A stretch of 44,931 bases of DNA from Bacteroidales bacterium (GCA_029931975.1 JAOZQY010000028.1:1-44931), one strand, 5' to 3'. Positions 9,040-18,830 are shown, counted from the first letter of the stretch. The notes: generated from the letters alone by a model not told the origin. Translations and numbers: made by a program.

Positions 9040-10251
9040 ATGAACCTATTAATCGTTATCCTCTGCATTTTTGGAGGCTCGATACTTCTGCTTTTTCTTC
9101 CATTTAAAGGAGCTCACTCCTACACCCAGCCTCGTCCGGAAAAAAGGATTCATGAGGGTGATGTTGTATTGTCGAGAAGAATGCTCATTCCCGGCAGCGA
9201 TGCCTACAAAGCCTATTACCAGTGTCGCCCGGAGTTCCGAGATGCAGATGATCGTTCAAGGAAAACTCCCGGTCTGCTGGACAGGCAGTCCCGGTTTTTT
9301 CATGCCGAAACCTTTGCCGCTGCAAAAGCCAACTTTGAGTTGATCGACTACATGGGAGCACTCACCCACGGTTCAAAAAGCGCAAATCTTGTTACTTCAG
9401 AATTATTGACCGCCGAAGCCCTAAAGGTGAACCCGAACAAAACTTCACGTTTTATTTCTACCTGGTTAAAAAAAACCGGAGCCCACAGTGTTGGATTTAC
9501 ACGCCTGGAAGACTATCATCTCTACTCACATAAAGGAAGAGGGCCCCATTCAGGAAAACCCATCATCAAAAAGCATGAATATGCCATCGCCCTAACCGTT
9601 GAGATGGATCACAGGATGATGCAATCGTCGCCCCGGGGAAGCACAGTTATGGAATCATCCGAACAGTACCTGCAATCGGGGGTTCTTGCCCTGAAGCTGG
9701 CCGCCTGGATCAGAGAGCTTGGATATGAGGCAAGGGCCCATATTGATGGCAACTACGAAGTGATTTGTCCCCTCGTGGCCATGGATGCCGGATTGGGAAC
9801 CATAGGAAGAATGGGACTTCTGATGACCCCCCGTCTTGGTCCGCGGATCAGAATATCAGTAGTTACCACCAATATGCCGGTGTCCTGTGAAGATCATAAA
9901 CCCGACAGAACCACTCTCCATTTTTGTCAGCTCTGTAAAAAATGTGCAAGAGTTTGTCCCTCAGCTGCCATCCCCGAGGGTCCCCGTGAAATCATAGAGG
10001 GACAGGAGCGTTGGCAGATAAATTCAGAGAAATGTTATCACTTCTGGACCACCTCGGGAACCGACTGCGGTATGTGTATGTCAGCCTGTCCATTCAGTCA
10101 CCCCGATAACCCATTTCACCGCTTTATCAGGTGGGGTATAAAAAATAATTTGTTTTTCCGACATCTGGCAGTTAAATTGGACGATCTGTTTTATGGCCGG
10201 AAACCGGCCATAAAACCATTACCTGACTGGACAGGTATAAGAGAAAGATAA
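9040..10251 (+). CDS. Membrane-anchored reductive-dehalogenase-like / epoxyqueuosine-reductase-superfamily Fe-S protein
   Basis: 403 residues. Residues 3-22 form a single hydrophobic anchor; there is no twin-arginine signal. The middle has the cobamide-binding reductase signature of the RdhA/QueG superfamily: an AxxIRELGYEARAHIDGNY segment, then DAGLGTIGRMGLLMTPRLGP and a TTNMP strand. The C-terminal part has two 4Fe-4S motifs, C296-x2-C-x2-C-x3-C306-P and C332-x10-C343-x2-C-x3-C350-P, the two-cluster pattern of reductive dehalogenases. Family members use a corrin cofactor to remove halogens or reduce epoxyqueuosine. The substrate here is not known. It is translationally coupled (TAATG) to the SLC13 permease. 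QueG itself is less likely because of the membrane anchor and the long N-terminal region. Confidence 0.78.
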   Translation: MNLLIVILCIFGGSILLLFLPFKGAHSYTQPRPEKRIHEGDVVLSRRMLIPGSDAYKAYYQCRPEFRDADDRSRKTPGLLDRQSRFFHAETFAAAKANFELIDYMGALTHGSKSANLVTSELLTAEALKVNPNKTSRFISTWLKKTGAHSVGFTRLEDYHLYSHKGRGPHSGKPIIKKHEYAIALTVEMDHRMMQSSPRGSTVMESSEQYLQSGVLALKLAAWIRELGYEARAHIDGNYEVICPLVAMDAGLGTIGRMGLLMTPRLGPRIRISVVTTNMPVSCEDHKPDRTTLHFCQLCKKCARVCPSAAIPEGPREIIEGQERWQINSEKCYHFWTTSGTDCGMCMSACPFSHPDNPFHRFIRWGIKNNLFFRHLAVKLDDLFYGRKPAIKPLPDWTGIRER

Positions 10252-12056
10252 TGACTATCACTTCCTATATAGCCCTTGGAGTAATCCTCCTGATGATTGT
10301 AGCTCTGATTCGGGAAATTCTGCGTCCCGGTCTGATTCTCTTTGCGGCCCTGGTTATTTTCATGGTAACCGACATTATCTCTGCAGAGGATGCCCTGTCC
10401 GGGTTCTCCAACAAGGGAATGATTACCGTAGCCCTGCTTTTCCTGGTAAGTGAAGGGGTGAAAGAGTCGGGGGTCCTGGCCCGTGTGGGACGATATATTC
10501 TTCCTAAAAAGCGCAAACCCATTTCTAGGCTGCTGATGCAGATTATGATCCCCGTAGCAGGCATCTCAGCATTTCTCAATAACACACCCGTGGTGATCAT
10601 TTTCGGTCCCATGTTAAAAAAATGGGCCGATAAACTGAGCCTGCCCTCCCAAAAATTCCTGATCCCCCTCTCCTATGCCACCATTTTCGGTGGTACATGT
10701 ACCCTTATCGGCACATCCACCAACCTGCTGGTTCATGGTATGATGCTCGACCGGGGAATGGAAGGCCTGGGAATGTTCGAACTGGCCAAAGTGGGGCTCT
10801 TCATGGTCTTTTTTGGCTTCATCTACATGAACCTCTTTGCTAACCGGCTCTTGCCGGGAGAAAAGATCCCCAGGTTTAGTTTCCCCAACGATACCAGGGA
10901 ATATTATTTTGATCTCTACCTGCCAAAAAACTCCAACCTCATTGGAAAAGAAATTGAAAAACGAAAGCTTCCCGGCCTGGAGGAATTCTCGGTACGTACT
11001 GTAATCAGAAACGATAAGCACATTCGCATTTCAAACACCCCCTTCCTGCTGGAGGCCGATGATAAGTTAATTGTTGCCGGAAGTTCTGAAAATGTGGGCT
11101 ATCTGACCCGGGCCACAGAGGTGAAGTTGAAAGCCCTGGAAAATGTGGCTCCCGATTTCCTGAAAAAATCACTGCGACAGGTGGAAGTGGTAATTGCTCC
11201 CCGCTTTCCCGGTATTCAGCGAACACTGAAAGAGTTTGACTTCTTTGGCCACTACAATGCTGAGGTTATGGCTGTGCATCGCAATGGTGAACGTATTACC
11301 ACCAACCTTGATAAGCTTGAATTTAAGGCTGGTGATAACCTGATGCTTCTGACCACAGAAGATTTTACCAGGTACTGGGGCGAATCCAGGGTCTTTTATA
11401 TGGCATCCGAAATTGGTGAGATGGACAACTCCAAGGATCGAAGGAGAAGATGGATAGCTATGATTCTTGTTTTCCTGATGATCGCAGGAGCAACTCTCGG
11501 TCAATTCATCCCGGTGCAGGGGAAAAATCAGTTTGACATGTTCTTCTTCGCTGCCATTACAGTTGTCCTGATGGCTCTGATGAAAATATTTTCAGCGAAA
11601 AAATACACCAAACCCATCAACTGGGATGTGCTGATCACCATTGCCTGTGCCATTGGTATCAGCCGTGCTCTTCAAAACTCAGGAGCTGCAGATTTCATTG
11701 CACGCAGCACCATCAATATTTCAAAAGGTTTTGGGCCACTGGGGGTTATGGCAGCCATATTTATTATTACCAATATCTTCACCGAAATCATTACCAACAA
11801 TGCAGCTGCGGCCATCACCTTCCCCATCGCCTATGCAGCAGCCACCCAGCTTGGAGTAGACCCCAGGCCCTTTTTTATTACCATATGCATAGCTGCTTCG
11901 GCTAGTTTTTCAACCCCCATAGGCTATCAGACCAACCTGATTGTCCAGAGTATTGGCAACTATAAGTTCAGTGACTACTGGAAAATAGGTTTGCCCCTCA
12001 ATATCCTGGCATTGATCATCTCACTGCTGGTTATTCCTCGTTTCTGGCCCTTTTAG
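10251..12056 (+). CDS. SLC13/DASS-type anion permease with two TrkA-C (RCK_C) domains
   Basis: 601 residues. Two transporter halves of several membrane helices each flank a cytoplasmic insert. Each half has a re-entrant SNT-like motif: FLNNTPVV near residue 110 with GTSTNLL near 152, and ITNNAAAAITFP near 520 followed by TPIGYQTNL. The insert (about 215-390) holds two TrkA-C domains, each with the EFSVRTVIRNDKHI-type strand and a DKLIVAG or DNLMLLT end. This is the architecture of bacterial Na+/sulfate or dicarboxylate permeases of the SLC13 group. The start ATG overlaps the stop of the dehalogenase-like gene by one base, so the two proteins are probably made together; the permease may supply or export an anion related to that enzyme. 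Confidence 0.85.
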   Translation: MTITSYIALGVILLMIVALIREILRPGLILFAALVIFMVTDIISAEDALSGFSNKGMITVALLFLVSEGVKESGVLARVGRYILPKKRKPISRLLMQIMIPVAGISAFLNNTPVVIIFGPMLKKWADKLSLPSQKFLIPLSYATIFGGTCTLIGTSTNLLVHGMMLDRGMEGLGMFELAKVGLFMVFFGFIYMNLFANRLLPGEKIPRFSFPNDTREYYFDLYLPKNSNLIGKEIEKRKLPGLEEFSVRTVIRNDKHIRISNTPFLLEADDKLIVAGSSENVGYLTRATEVKLKALENVAPDFLKKSLRQVEVVIAPRFPGIQRTLKEFDFFGHYNAEVMAVHRNGERITTNLDKLEFKAGDNLMLLTTEDFTRYWGESRVFYMASEIGEMDNSKDRRRRWIAMILVFLMIAGATLGQFIPVQGKNQFDMFFFAAITVVLMALMKIFSAKKYTKPINWDVLITIACAIGISRALQNSGAADFIARSTINISKGFGPLGVMAAIFIITNIFTEIITNNAAAAITFPIAYAAATQLGVDPRPFFITICIAASASFSTPIGYQTNLIVQSIGNYKFSDYWKIGLPLNILALIISLLVIPRFWPF

Positions 12057-12067
12057 TGCTTAAGCAC
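12056..12067. repeat. Perfect 12-base palindrome in a convergent intergenic gap
   Basis: GTGCTTAAGCAC begins on the last base of the permease stop codon and sits between the permease gene and the decayed gamma-glutamyltransferase. It is followed by GGGCGCTTAGTACC, which resembles short words seen at 13434-13466 and 31263-31290. It could be a weak bidirectional terminator stem, although no T-run follows. Confidence 0.4.
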
Positions 12068-12074
12068 CGGGCGC

Positions 12075-13345
12075 TTAGTACCCTGCCGCCTGTCCGTCTT
12101 TTCTGGATTCGGAGGCACCAAAATAAACCCCCTTCTCCTTATCCCACATTATGGCCTGGTACCCACCATAACCACCTGTAGAACTCTGAACCTGGTGACC
12201 ACGATCCAACAAAGCACGAATACTTTTATATGGGATTCCCGACTCCAGGTTCACAACTCCCCCGTCAGTCATGTTTGTCCCCGTTGGCTGAGATGATCCA
12301 TCATGACGTATTCGCGGAGCATCTCCGGCCTCCTGTAAATTCATTCCAAAATCGATCATATTAACAACTATCTGGGCATGACCCTGGAGCTGCATGGATC
12401 CTCCCAATACCCCAAAACTCATAAATGGCAGGTATTATGGTGTGAAAAGGTCTCTTTCCGGGCTCATACATATTGAAGTGTCCCTCCTCCAGGGTGAACA
12501 ATTCACCACGGTCCTGCAGAATAAAACCCAGTCCCGGGGGACACATCCCTGAACCAAGACCCCTGAAATTGCTCTGGATCAGGGAAATCATATTCCCCTC
12601 TTCATCAGCTACAGTAAAGTAAAATGTATTTCCGTACTCCATCTCGCCAGCATCCAGGTTACGTGATGCCCTGACCATTGGGAGGAAGCTCCCATATATC
12701 GTAGCCGCGATAATTTATACTTAACGGTTCGACCCACTCAGAACGATGACTGGCCAGATCCTCATAGGAAACATTAGGATAACTGCTCAGGGATCTGGCG
12801 TTGCCAGCCCAGTAATGAGCAATAAGTTCCGTTACAGGAAAACCTTCCCTGGCATAAGTAATGGTTGGTTTCAGTATCTGATCCATTTCCATAGTCCCAA
12901 ACTTCTTATTCAATTCAAACCAGCCATCCACACATCCTGGTACTGAAACTGGAAGTGGACCAAAAGCAGGAATTTTATCATAATCATTCTGCCTGAAATA
13001 ATCGATGGTCAGTGAACGGGGCGACCTGCCGCTGGCATTCAGCCCATACAATTTCTTTGTTTTAGCATCCCATAGAATCGCAAACAGATCTCCACCCACT
13101 CCATTCCCGGTAGGCTCCACCAGTCCAAGCAAGGCATTTGCCGCAATGGCAGCGTCAATGGCGTTTCCGCCAGCTTTCAGAATATCCAGCGCCACCTGGG
13201 TGGCCAGGGGCTGACTCGTACAGGCCATTCCATGCTGTGCAATCACTTCGGACCGAGTTGCAAATGCTTCTCCTGTAATCCTGTCCTGAGCAAAAGTGAC
13301 AGTAAACAACAGAAACAGGCTTAAACTAAAAAATAGATTTTTCAT
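12075..13345 (-). pseudogene. ggt: Gamma-glutamyltransferase (GGT), broken by two internal deletions/frameshifts
   Basis: Three reading frames give consecutive pieces of one GGT. The first piece (start ATG 13345, signal peptide ending VTFAQ) runs through AGGNAIDAAIAAN and GNGVGGDLFA to ELPPNGQGIT and stops at once. The second (12361-12678) resumes at RASRNLDAGE and includes NTFYFTVADEEGN, where the Thr aligns with the autoprocessing nucleophile. The third (12075-12422) starts at SFGVLGGSMQLQGHAQ and carries the C-terminal region. By comparison with remembered Bacteroidota GGTs, about 75 codons are missing at the first join (near 12670) and about 8-10 codons at the second (near 12425). Both joins change frame. 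GGT normally cleaves glutathione in the periplasm; this copy cannot. A terminator precedes the gene, which also argues for the 13345 start over 13405. Assembly error is the alternative. Confidence 0.85.
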
Positions 13346-13389
13346 GTTTTCTATATATGTCTTCTTGAACAATATGGGCAGTAAAATAC

Positions 13390-13420
13390 AAAAAACCCTG
13401 CCCACAATGGTGAACAGGGT
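13390..13420 (-). terminator. Rho-independent terminator after the GH16-like gene
   Basis: Read on the minus strand, a stem of ACCCTG / CAGGGT (13415-13420 and 13395-13400, 14-base loop) is followed directly by a T-run (13390-13394). It lies downstream of the GH16-like gene and upstream of the GGT start. Confidence 0.7.
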
Positions 13421-13433
13421 CTCATATTATTTT

Positions 13434-13466
13434 TCTCCCCAGGCACTTGGCGCCAGGCACTATTTC
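13434..13466. repeat. Short degenerate intergenic repeat
   Basis: The words CCCCAGGCACT, GGCGCC and AGGCACTATTTCCC lie head to tail just after the stop of the GH16-like gene. The same words, slightly changed (AGGCGCTATTTCCC, CCAGGCACT), occur at 31267-31289 between proB and proA. Function unknown. Confidence 0.4.
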
Positions 13467-14473
13467 CCTTTCAACTTATACACCCTGACCCAGTCAATCT
13501 CCATTGCAGAAGGAAGTCCGTTTTCATCGGCATCTTTCTTCAGGTTGGATGAGAAGTTGATATACATCTCCTCCTGTGGCACTCCCGAGGTTTGAGTTTT
13601 AAATACTTTGCCATTAATTTTCCAGGTTAGCTTATTGGGTGTCCATTCCAGGGTATATATGAAATATTCATCAGCATACTTGGCTCCCCCTGTTTTTGAG
13701 AGGGCCTTATGGGGGGATGAACTATTTCCCCAGAAGAAATTAGAATAGATTTTTCCATTCTCGAACCTGACCACATCTATATGAGGCAACATGGTCTCAG
13801 ACACCATCCAGAATGCCTGAGCCACTGAGCCTCCAGCCAACTTTATTTTAGCATTGAAAACACCATACTTCTGCTTAAAGCTCCTGGCTGTACTGATCAT
13901 ACCCGAAGTATAATCAAATACTTCGCGAACAAATCCCTGCTCCGATCTCCACACCAGTCCTTCCGCTTTACCTGCCCTGGTTACAATCCGCACCTTGTTA
14001 TCGTAAAATTCAATGTTCTCCCCATTGGTGGGAAAACTCTTATCATCCTCCATGGCAAAAGGTTCCTCCACGCTTTTCTCACCCCAATAGTTCTGAGTCA
14101 TCCATTTGCTTCCATCCAGCTTACTTTCATTGAATTTTTCATCGAAAGTGAGATCCCACCTTTCTATCTCTTTGAAGGGGTACTTCTTTTTGGTTTTGAA
14201 ATACCACTTAACCTTTTCTGATTTCTTCAGAACAGCATATTCAGTTTCCTTATGGTATTCCGCCGAATCCTTGTATTCACTCTTCTTGATTTTCTTTTTT
14301 CTCAATGCAAAATCGCTAGATTTCACCTCCTTCTCAAGGTCCAGGTAATGTTTCAGTTCGTCTGAAGTTTCATAATCCTTATATGCTTGATAGTTAGCAC
14401 GTAGTTGATCATCTGCCGCCTCCACCTTCTCAGTCCCGGGAATCATCCCAAGTAAAAAACTTAAACTTGCCAT
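13460..14473 (-). CDS. GH16-fold (laminarinase-like) protein lacking the catalytic glutamates
   Basis: 337 residues. A short hydrophobic start (about 1-20) precedes a lysine/glutamate-rich helical region (about 25-100) and a concanavalin-like GH16 domain (about 105-335) with WDLTFDEKF, NGENIEFYDNKVRI, KYGVFNAKIKLAGG, YTLEWTPNKLTWKINGK and a closing MEIDWVRVYKL. GH16 hydrolases need the motif E-x-D-x-x-E. The aligned stretch here is H231-I-D233-V-V-R236, so both catalytic glutamates are replaced while the central Asp is kept. The fold probably survives as a binding or structural module rather than a glucanase. A terminator follows the gene. No SusC/SusD or polysaccharide-utilisation genes are adjacent. 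The domain call is firm; the non-catalytic reading rests on my manual alignment. Confidence 0.8.
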   Translation of the reverse strand: MASLSFLLGMIPGTEKVEAADDQLRANYQAYKDYETSDELKHYLDLEKEVKSSDFALRKKKIKKSEYKDSAEYHKETEYAVLKKSEKVKWYFKTKKKYPFKEIERWDLTFDEKFNESKLDGSKWMTQNYWGEKSVEEPFAMEDDKSFPTNGENIEFYDNKVRIVTRAGKAEGLVWRSEQGFVREVFDYTSGMISTARSFKQKYGVFNAKIKLAGGSVAQAFWMVSETMLPHIDVVRFENGKIYSNFFWGNSSSPHKALSKTGGAKYADEYFIYTLEWTPNKLTWKINGKVFKTQTSGVPQEEMYINFSSNLKKDADENGLPSAMEIDWVRVYKLKGK

Positions 14474-14534
14474 AACTATATCAAATCTGAAACAGGTTAA
14501 TACTCAATATATAGTGATTAAAGATATAAAAAAA

Positions 14535-15122
14535 TCATCTCCTGTAGGCTGTTCTTCTGCTTTTAAAATAGTACACCCCCTGTACTGAAATAATGAACTG
14601 GGAGTATCTGGAAAAGAGATATTTCCCACTGATATTAAAGTCCCACTTTGGCGCCATTCTCAACTCTAATCCTGCTCCCAGGTTAGCTCCCAATGCAAAG
14701 TCCGATTCGTCAGTGACAGTCTCATTTCCAGTAAGCACAATAGCTTCAAAATTTGAATCCAAATAGGTCGCATTCCCACCCCCAAAAGCTATAGCTTTAA
14801 CGGTGCCTTCCGTAAGAATAGTATACTGGAAATCCAAATCACCCTGAAACATCAGATTTGTTAATACATACATCCCTGTTTCAAGCTTGTAGCGATTATA
14901 GGCTGTCACAGATGGAACAATATGAAAGGTACTTGCCTTATTCAATGCCAGCCAGGTCTTCACGACAATGCCCGGATTGCCCGTCTCTCCATAATTAAAC
15001 TCAGCCCCCGAGGAGAAAGTTAATCCACCACCAATACGGTGAATCTGCCCGTAGCTGTTTAGTTCGGCTAACAACAGGACTGCAAGGAATATTGAAATTT
15101 TAAAGAAGACAGAAGTTTTCAC
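14535..15122 (-). CDS. Small outer-membrane beta-barrel protein
   Basis: 195 residues from a GTG start; an in-frame TAA lies directly before it, so no upstream start is possible. A signal peptide (residues 1-25, ending NSYGQ) is followed by about eight amphipathic strands (GGGLTFSSGAEF, FHIVPSVTAYNRY, KAIAFGGGNATYL, FALGANLGAGLELR, WDFNISGKYLF, FIISVQGVYYFK). A penultimate aromatic strand closes the chain, as in small OmpA/OmpX-type or porin-like barrels. No function can be assigned. It is divergent from atpD across 184 bases. Confidence 0.75.
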   Translation of the reverse strand: MKTSVFFKISIFLAVLLLAELNSYGQIHRIGGGLTFSSGAEFNYGETGNPGIVVKTWLALNKASTFHIVPSVTAYNRYKLETGMYVLTNLMFQGDLDFQYTILTEGTVKAIAFGGGNATYLDSNFEAIVLTGNETVTDESDFALGANLGAGLELRMAPKWDFNISGKYLFSRYSQFIISVQGVYYFKSRRTAYRR

Positions 15123-15231
15123 TTAACTTAGTTTTAGATTTGTAATTCTACGCAACCAGGACAAAGTAGTTTCAATTTTTCTTATTAAATCCTTCCATTA
15201 AACAGTGTTTCAACTTTCTAGGAAAAATGAG

Positions 15232-15260
15232 TTGTTCGCGTTAAAAAAGTGCTAAATTTG
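15232..15260 (+). promoter_or_regulatory. Promoter of the atpD-atpC unit
   Basis: TTG (15232-15234), an 18-base spacer and TAAATTTG (15253-15260) match the Bacteroidota -33/-7 pattern, with the spacer at the short end. The atpD start is 46 bases downstream. Confidence 0.65.
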
Positions 15261-15291
15261 TGCTTCTAAAATAACATTTTTTATTGCATAA

Positions 15292-16818
<1,527 letters not shown>

Positions 16819-16824
16819 AGAGGT

Positions 16825-17073
16825 ATGTTGCTTGAGATTATTGCACCGGATCAAAAAGTATACTCAGGAGAGGTGAACCTGGTTCAGGTTCCCGGTTCAA
16901 AGGGTTCATTTGAGATCCTCAGAAATCATGCTCCCATTATCTCTACTCTTGAACAAGGAAAGATCAAGATTGTTGATAATAAAGGAAGAACCACCTTCTA
17001 TGAAGTGGACGGTGGGGTTATTGAAGCAAAAAATAATAAAATCATAGTTCTTGCAGAAACAGCAAAGTCATAA
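16825..17073 (+). CDS. atpC: F1 ATP synthase subunit epsilon, short form
   Basis: 82 residues. It contains the N-terminal beta-sandwich (LEIIAPDQKVYSGEV, PGSKGSFEILRNHAPIISTLEQGKI, VDGGVIEAKNNKIIVLAE) and ends where the two C-terminal helices of the usual 130-140 residue protein would begin. The sandwich links gamma to the c-ring. The absent helices are the part that inhibits ATP hydrolysis or binds ATP in other bacteria, so this enzyme cannot be restrained in that way. An AAAGAGG sequence lies just before the ATG, one of the few Shine-Dalgarno-like sites in the window. The gene is directly downstream of atpD, as in most Bacteroidota. Confidence 0.95.
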   Translation: MLLEIIAPDQKVYSGEVNLVQVPGSKGSFEILRNHAPIISTLEQGKIKIVDNKGRTTFYEVDGGVIEAKNNKIIVLAETAKS

Positions 17074-17830
17074 TCGCCTGAGGAGCATCTCTAAACAGGT
17101 AATATCTTTTGCGTGCATCTTATTTTTATCATTTGCGTTCAGCTCCTTCAATGTAATCCGTGTAAGCACGGTTACCTTCACTTCTGAGGATGGTCTTCAG
17201 GTCACAGCCGACGAGTATGTCATTGAACCCGGCAATCCCTATGTCCTGCTATTTCACGAACAGGGCTCCAGCAGAGGAGAATTTAAAACCATAGCCCGCA
17301 GGCTGTGTAAATTGGATTACAATTGCCTTGCTGTAGATCTTCGCAATGGCGGTAATTCCAACTTTGTATCCAACGAGAGCGCCAAGGAATTCAATAAGAG
17401 TAATCTGGAATCCGGCTTAAGTGGTATTGAACGGGATATGATGGCGGCCATCAATTACGTCATTGAAAAATCCGAACTCCCCGTAGTTCTTTTCGGTAGT
17501 GGTGCCAACGGCTCACTCAGCCTGAAAATAGCTGTTACAGAGGAAAATGTGAGAGCAGTTGTGGCCCTGAGCCCGGGGGAATACTTTCTACCTGAAATCA
17601 AGATCCAGGACACCATTGCAGCTCTGCAAAAACCAGTCTTTATCTCATCCAGCAAAGCAGAGTTTCCCTATGTTTCTGAGCTGGCCTCAGGCATTAATGA
17701 AAAATATATTAGCCTTTTCGAGCCCAAACAGGGACCTGGAGATCGCGGTACTGCATCCCTCTCGTTGGATTATGAGCAAAATACAGAGTACTGGATTGCC
17801 TTGATTCTCTTCTTCAATGAACTTAAGTAG
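17051..17830 (+). CDS. Alpha/beta-hydrolase-fold exported protein, nucleophile missing
   Basis: About 259 residues. No ATG exists in the first part. The frame can start at TTG 17051 (overlapping atpC by 23 bases) or CTG 17078, just after the atpC stop. A hydrophobic export segment spans residues 17-33. The body resembles small alpha/beta hydrolases: YVLLFHEQGSSRGEFKTIARRL, then NCLAVDLRNGGNS, and the strand-turn VVLFGSGANGSLSL at the nucleophile elbow. The canonical G-x-S-x-G is here G149-S-G151-A-N153, so the serine position is glycine. A late GPGDRGTASL segment may hold the acid/histidine region, but no clear catalytic His is seen. Probably a pseudoenzyme or binding protein of the envelope. 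It is cotranscribed with atpDC and the GT9 gene. Confidence 0.7.
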   Translation: MQKQQSHNRLRSISKQVISFACILFLSFAFSSFNVIRVSTVTFTSEDGLQVTADEYVIEPGNPYVLLFHEQGSSRGEFKTIARRLCKLDYNCLAVDLRNGGNSNFVSNESAKEFNKSNLESGLSGIERDMMAAINYVIEKSELPVVLFGSGANGSLSLKIAVTEENVRAVVALSPGEYFLPEIKIQDTIAALQKPVFISSSKAEFPYVSELASGINEKYISLFEPKQGPGDRGTASLSLDYEQNTEYWIALILFFNELK

Positions 17831-18823
17831 ATGGTTAGATTCCTGATTGTCCGATTCAGCTCTATCGGGGATATCATTCTGACCACTCCTGTGGTCCGCC
17901 ATCTGAAAAAGCAGGTAGAAGATGTCGAGATTCATTACCTCACCAAGGCAGCTTATGCCTCCCTGTTAGAGGCCAATCCATTCATAGATAAGGTCCATTC
18001 CTTCAATGGCGATATGAAAGCCTGCATTGCTTCTCTCAGGAAAGAGAAAATTGATTATGTCATTGATCTTCATCATAATGCTCGTTCAGCCCGGATTAAA
18101 TACGGGCTAAAGCGGATCGCTTTTACGGTGGATAAACTTAACTGGAAAAAGTGGCTCTATGTCACATTTAAAAGGGATCGTATGCCTGACATGCATATGG
18201 TCGATCGAAATCTTGATACCATTCAATCCTATATAGAATACCGGGATGAGCTGGGCCTTGATTACTTCATTCCAGAAAAAGATGAGATTAGCAGGGCTTC
18301 GCTTCCCGAGGACTTTCGTTTAGCTTATATGGGGCTTTCTATCGGGGCACAGCACGAAACTAAAAAACTCCCCCCGGAATCACTTGTGGAACTCTGTCGG
18401 AAACTAAAACATCCGGTAATTATCCTGGGAGGCCCTGGTGATAAAACTACTGGCGAAGCCATCGTATCAGCCCTCCCGGAGAAAAAGATCCTCAACGCTT
18501 GTGGTCAATATAACATCCATCAGTCGGCTTCACTGGTCAGGCAGGCAAAGGTACTTATTACACATGACACCGGTTTAATGCATATGGGGGCCGCCTTTCA
18601 GCTTAAGATCGTCTCTATCTGGGGCAATACCGTGCCACAATTTGGCATGTACCCCTATCGCGCAAACCCCTCCTCTGTTCAGTTTGAGGTCCCGGACCTC
18701 CCCTGTCGCCCCTGTTCAAAGATCGGATATCAGAAGTGTCCTAAAGGCCATTTCAAATGTATGTTGAACCAGGATTTGGAAAGCATTGCCAAAGCTGTCC
18801 ATCGCCTCTGGGACTCCCCCTGA
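17831..18823 (+). CDS. Glycosyltransferase family 9 (heptosyltransferase-like)
   Basis: 330 residues. The N-terminal Rossmann half begins FLIVRFSSIGDIILTTPVVRHL, the classic GT9 start, and continues with VDYVIDLHHNARS-type strands (about 72-83). The C-terminal half has SIGAQHETKKLP (nucleotide-sugar phosphate contact), VIILGGPGDK and the ITHDTGLMHMGAA motif near residue 245 that closes on the donor. GT9 enzymes add ADP-heptose or related sugars to the lipopolysaccharide core on the cytoplasmic face of the inner membrane. The ATG touches the stop of the preceding gene (TAGATG), so it belongs to the atpD unit. Which sugar is added cannot be told from sequence. Confidence 0.88.
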   Translation: MVRFLIVRFSSIGDIILTTPVVRHLKKQVEDVEIHYLTKAAYASLLEANPFIDKVHSFNGDMKACIASLRKEKIDYVIDLHHNARSARIKYGLKRIAFTVDKLNWKKWLYVTFKRDRMPDMHMVDRNLDTIQSYIEYRDELGLDYFIPEKDEISRASLPEDFRLAYMGLSIGAQHETKKLPPESLVELCRKLKHPVIILGGPGDKTTGEAIVSALPEKKILNACGQYNIHQSASLVRQAKVLITHDTGLMHMGAAFQLKIVSIWGNTVPQFGMYPYRANPSSVQFEVPDLPCRPCSKIGYQKCPKGHFKCMLNQDLESIAKAVHRLWDSP

Positions 18824-18830
18824 AATCAGT

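Noticed and set aside
9040-9160. Twin-arginine export signal on the dehalogenase-like protein
   Set aside because: No RRxFxK-type motif precedes the hydrophobic segment; the segment begins at residue 3 and looks like a plain anchor.
10614-11504. Open frames on the minus strand inside the SLC13 permease gene
   Set aside because: They are fully covered by a well-supported gene, have no recognisable motifs and read as antisense composition effects.
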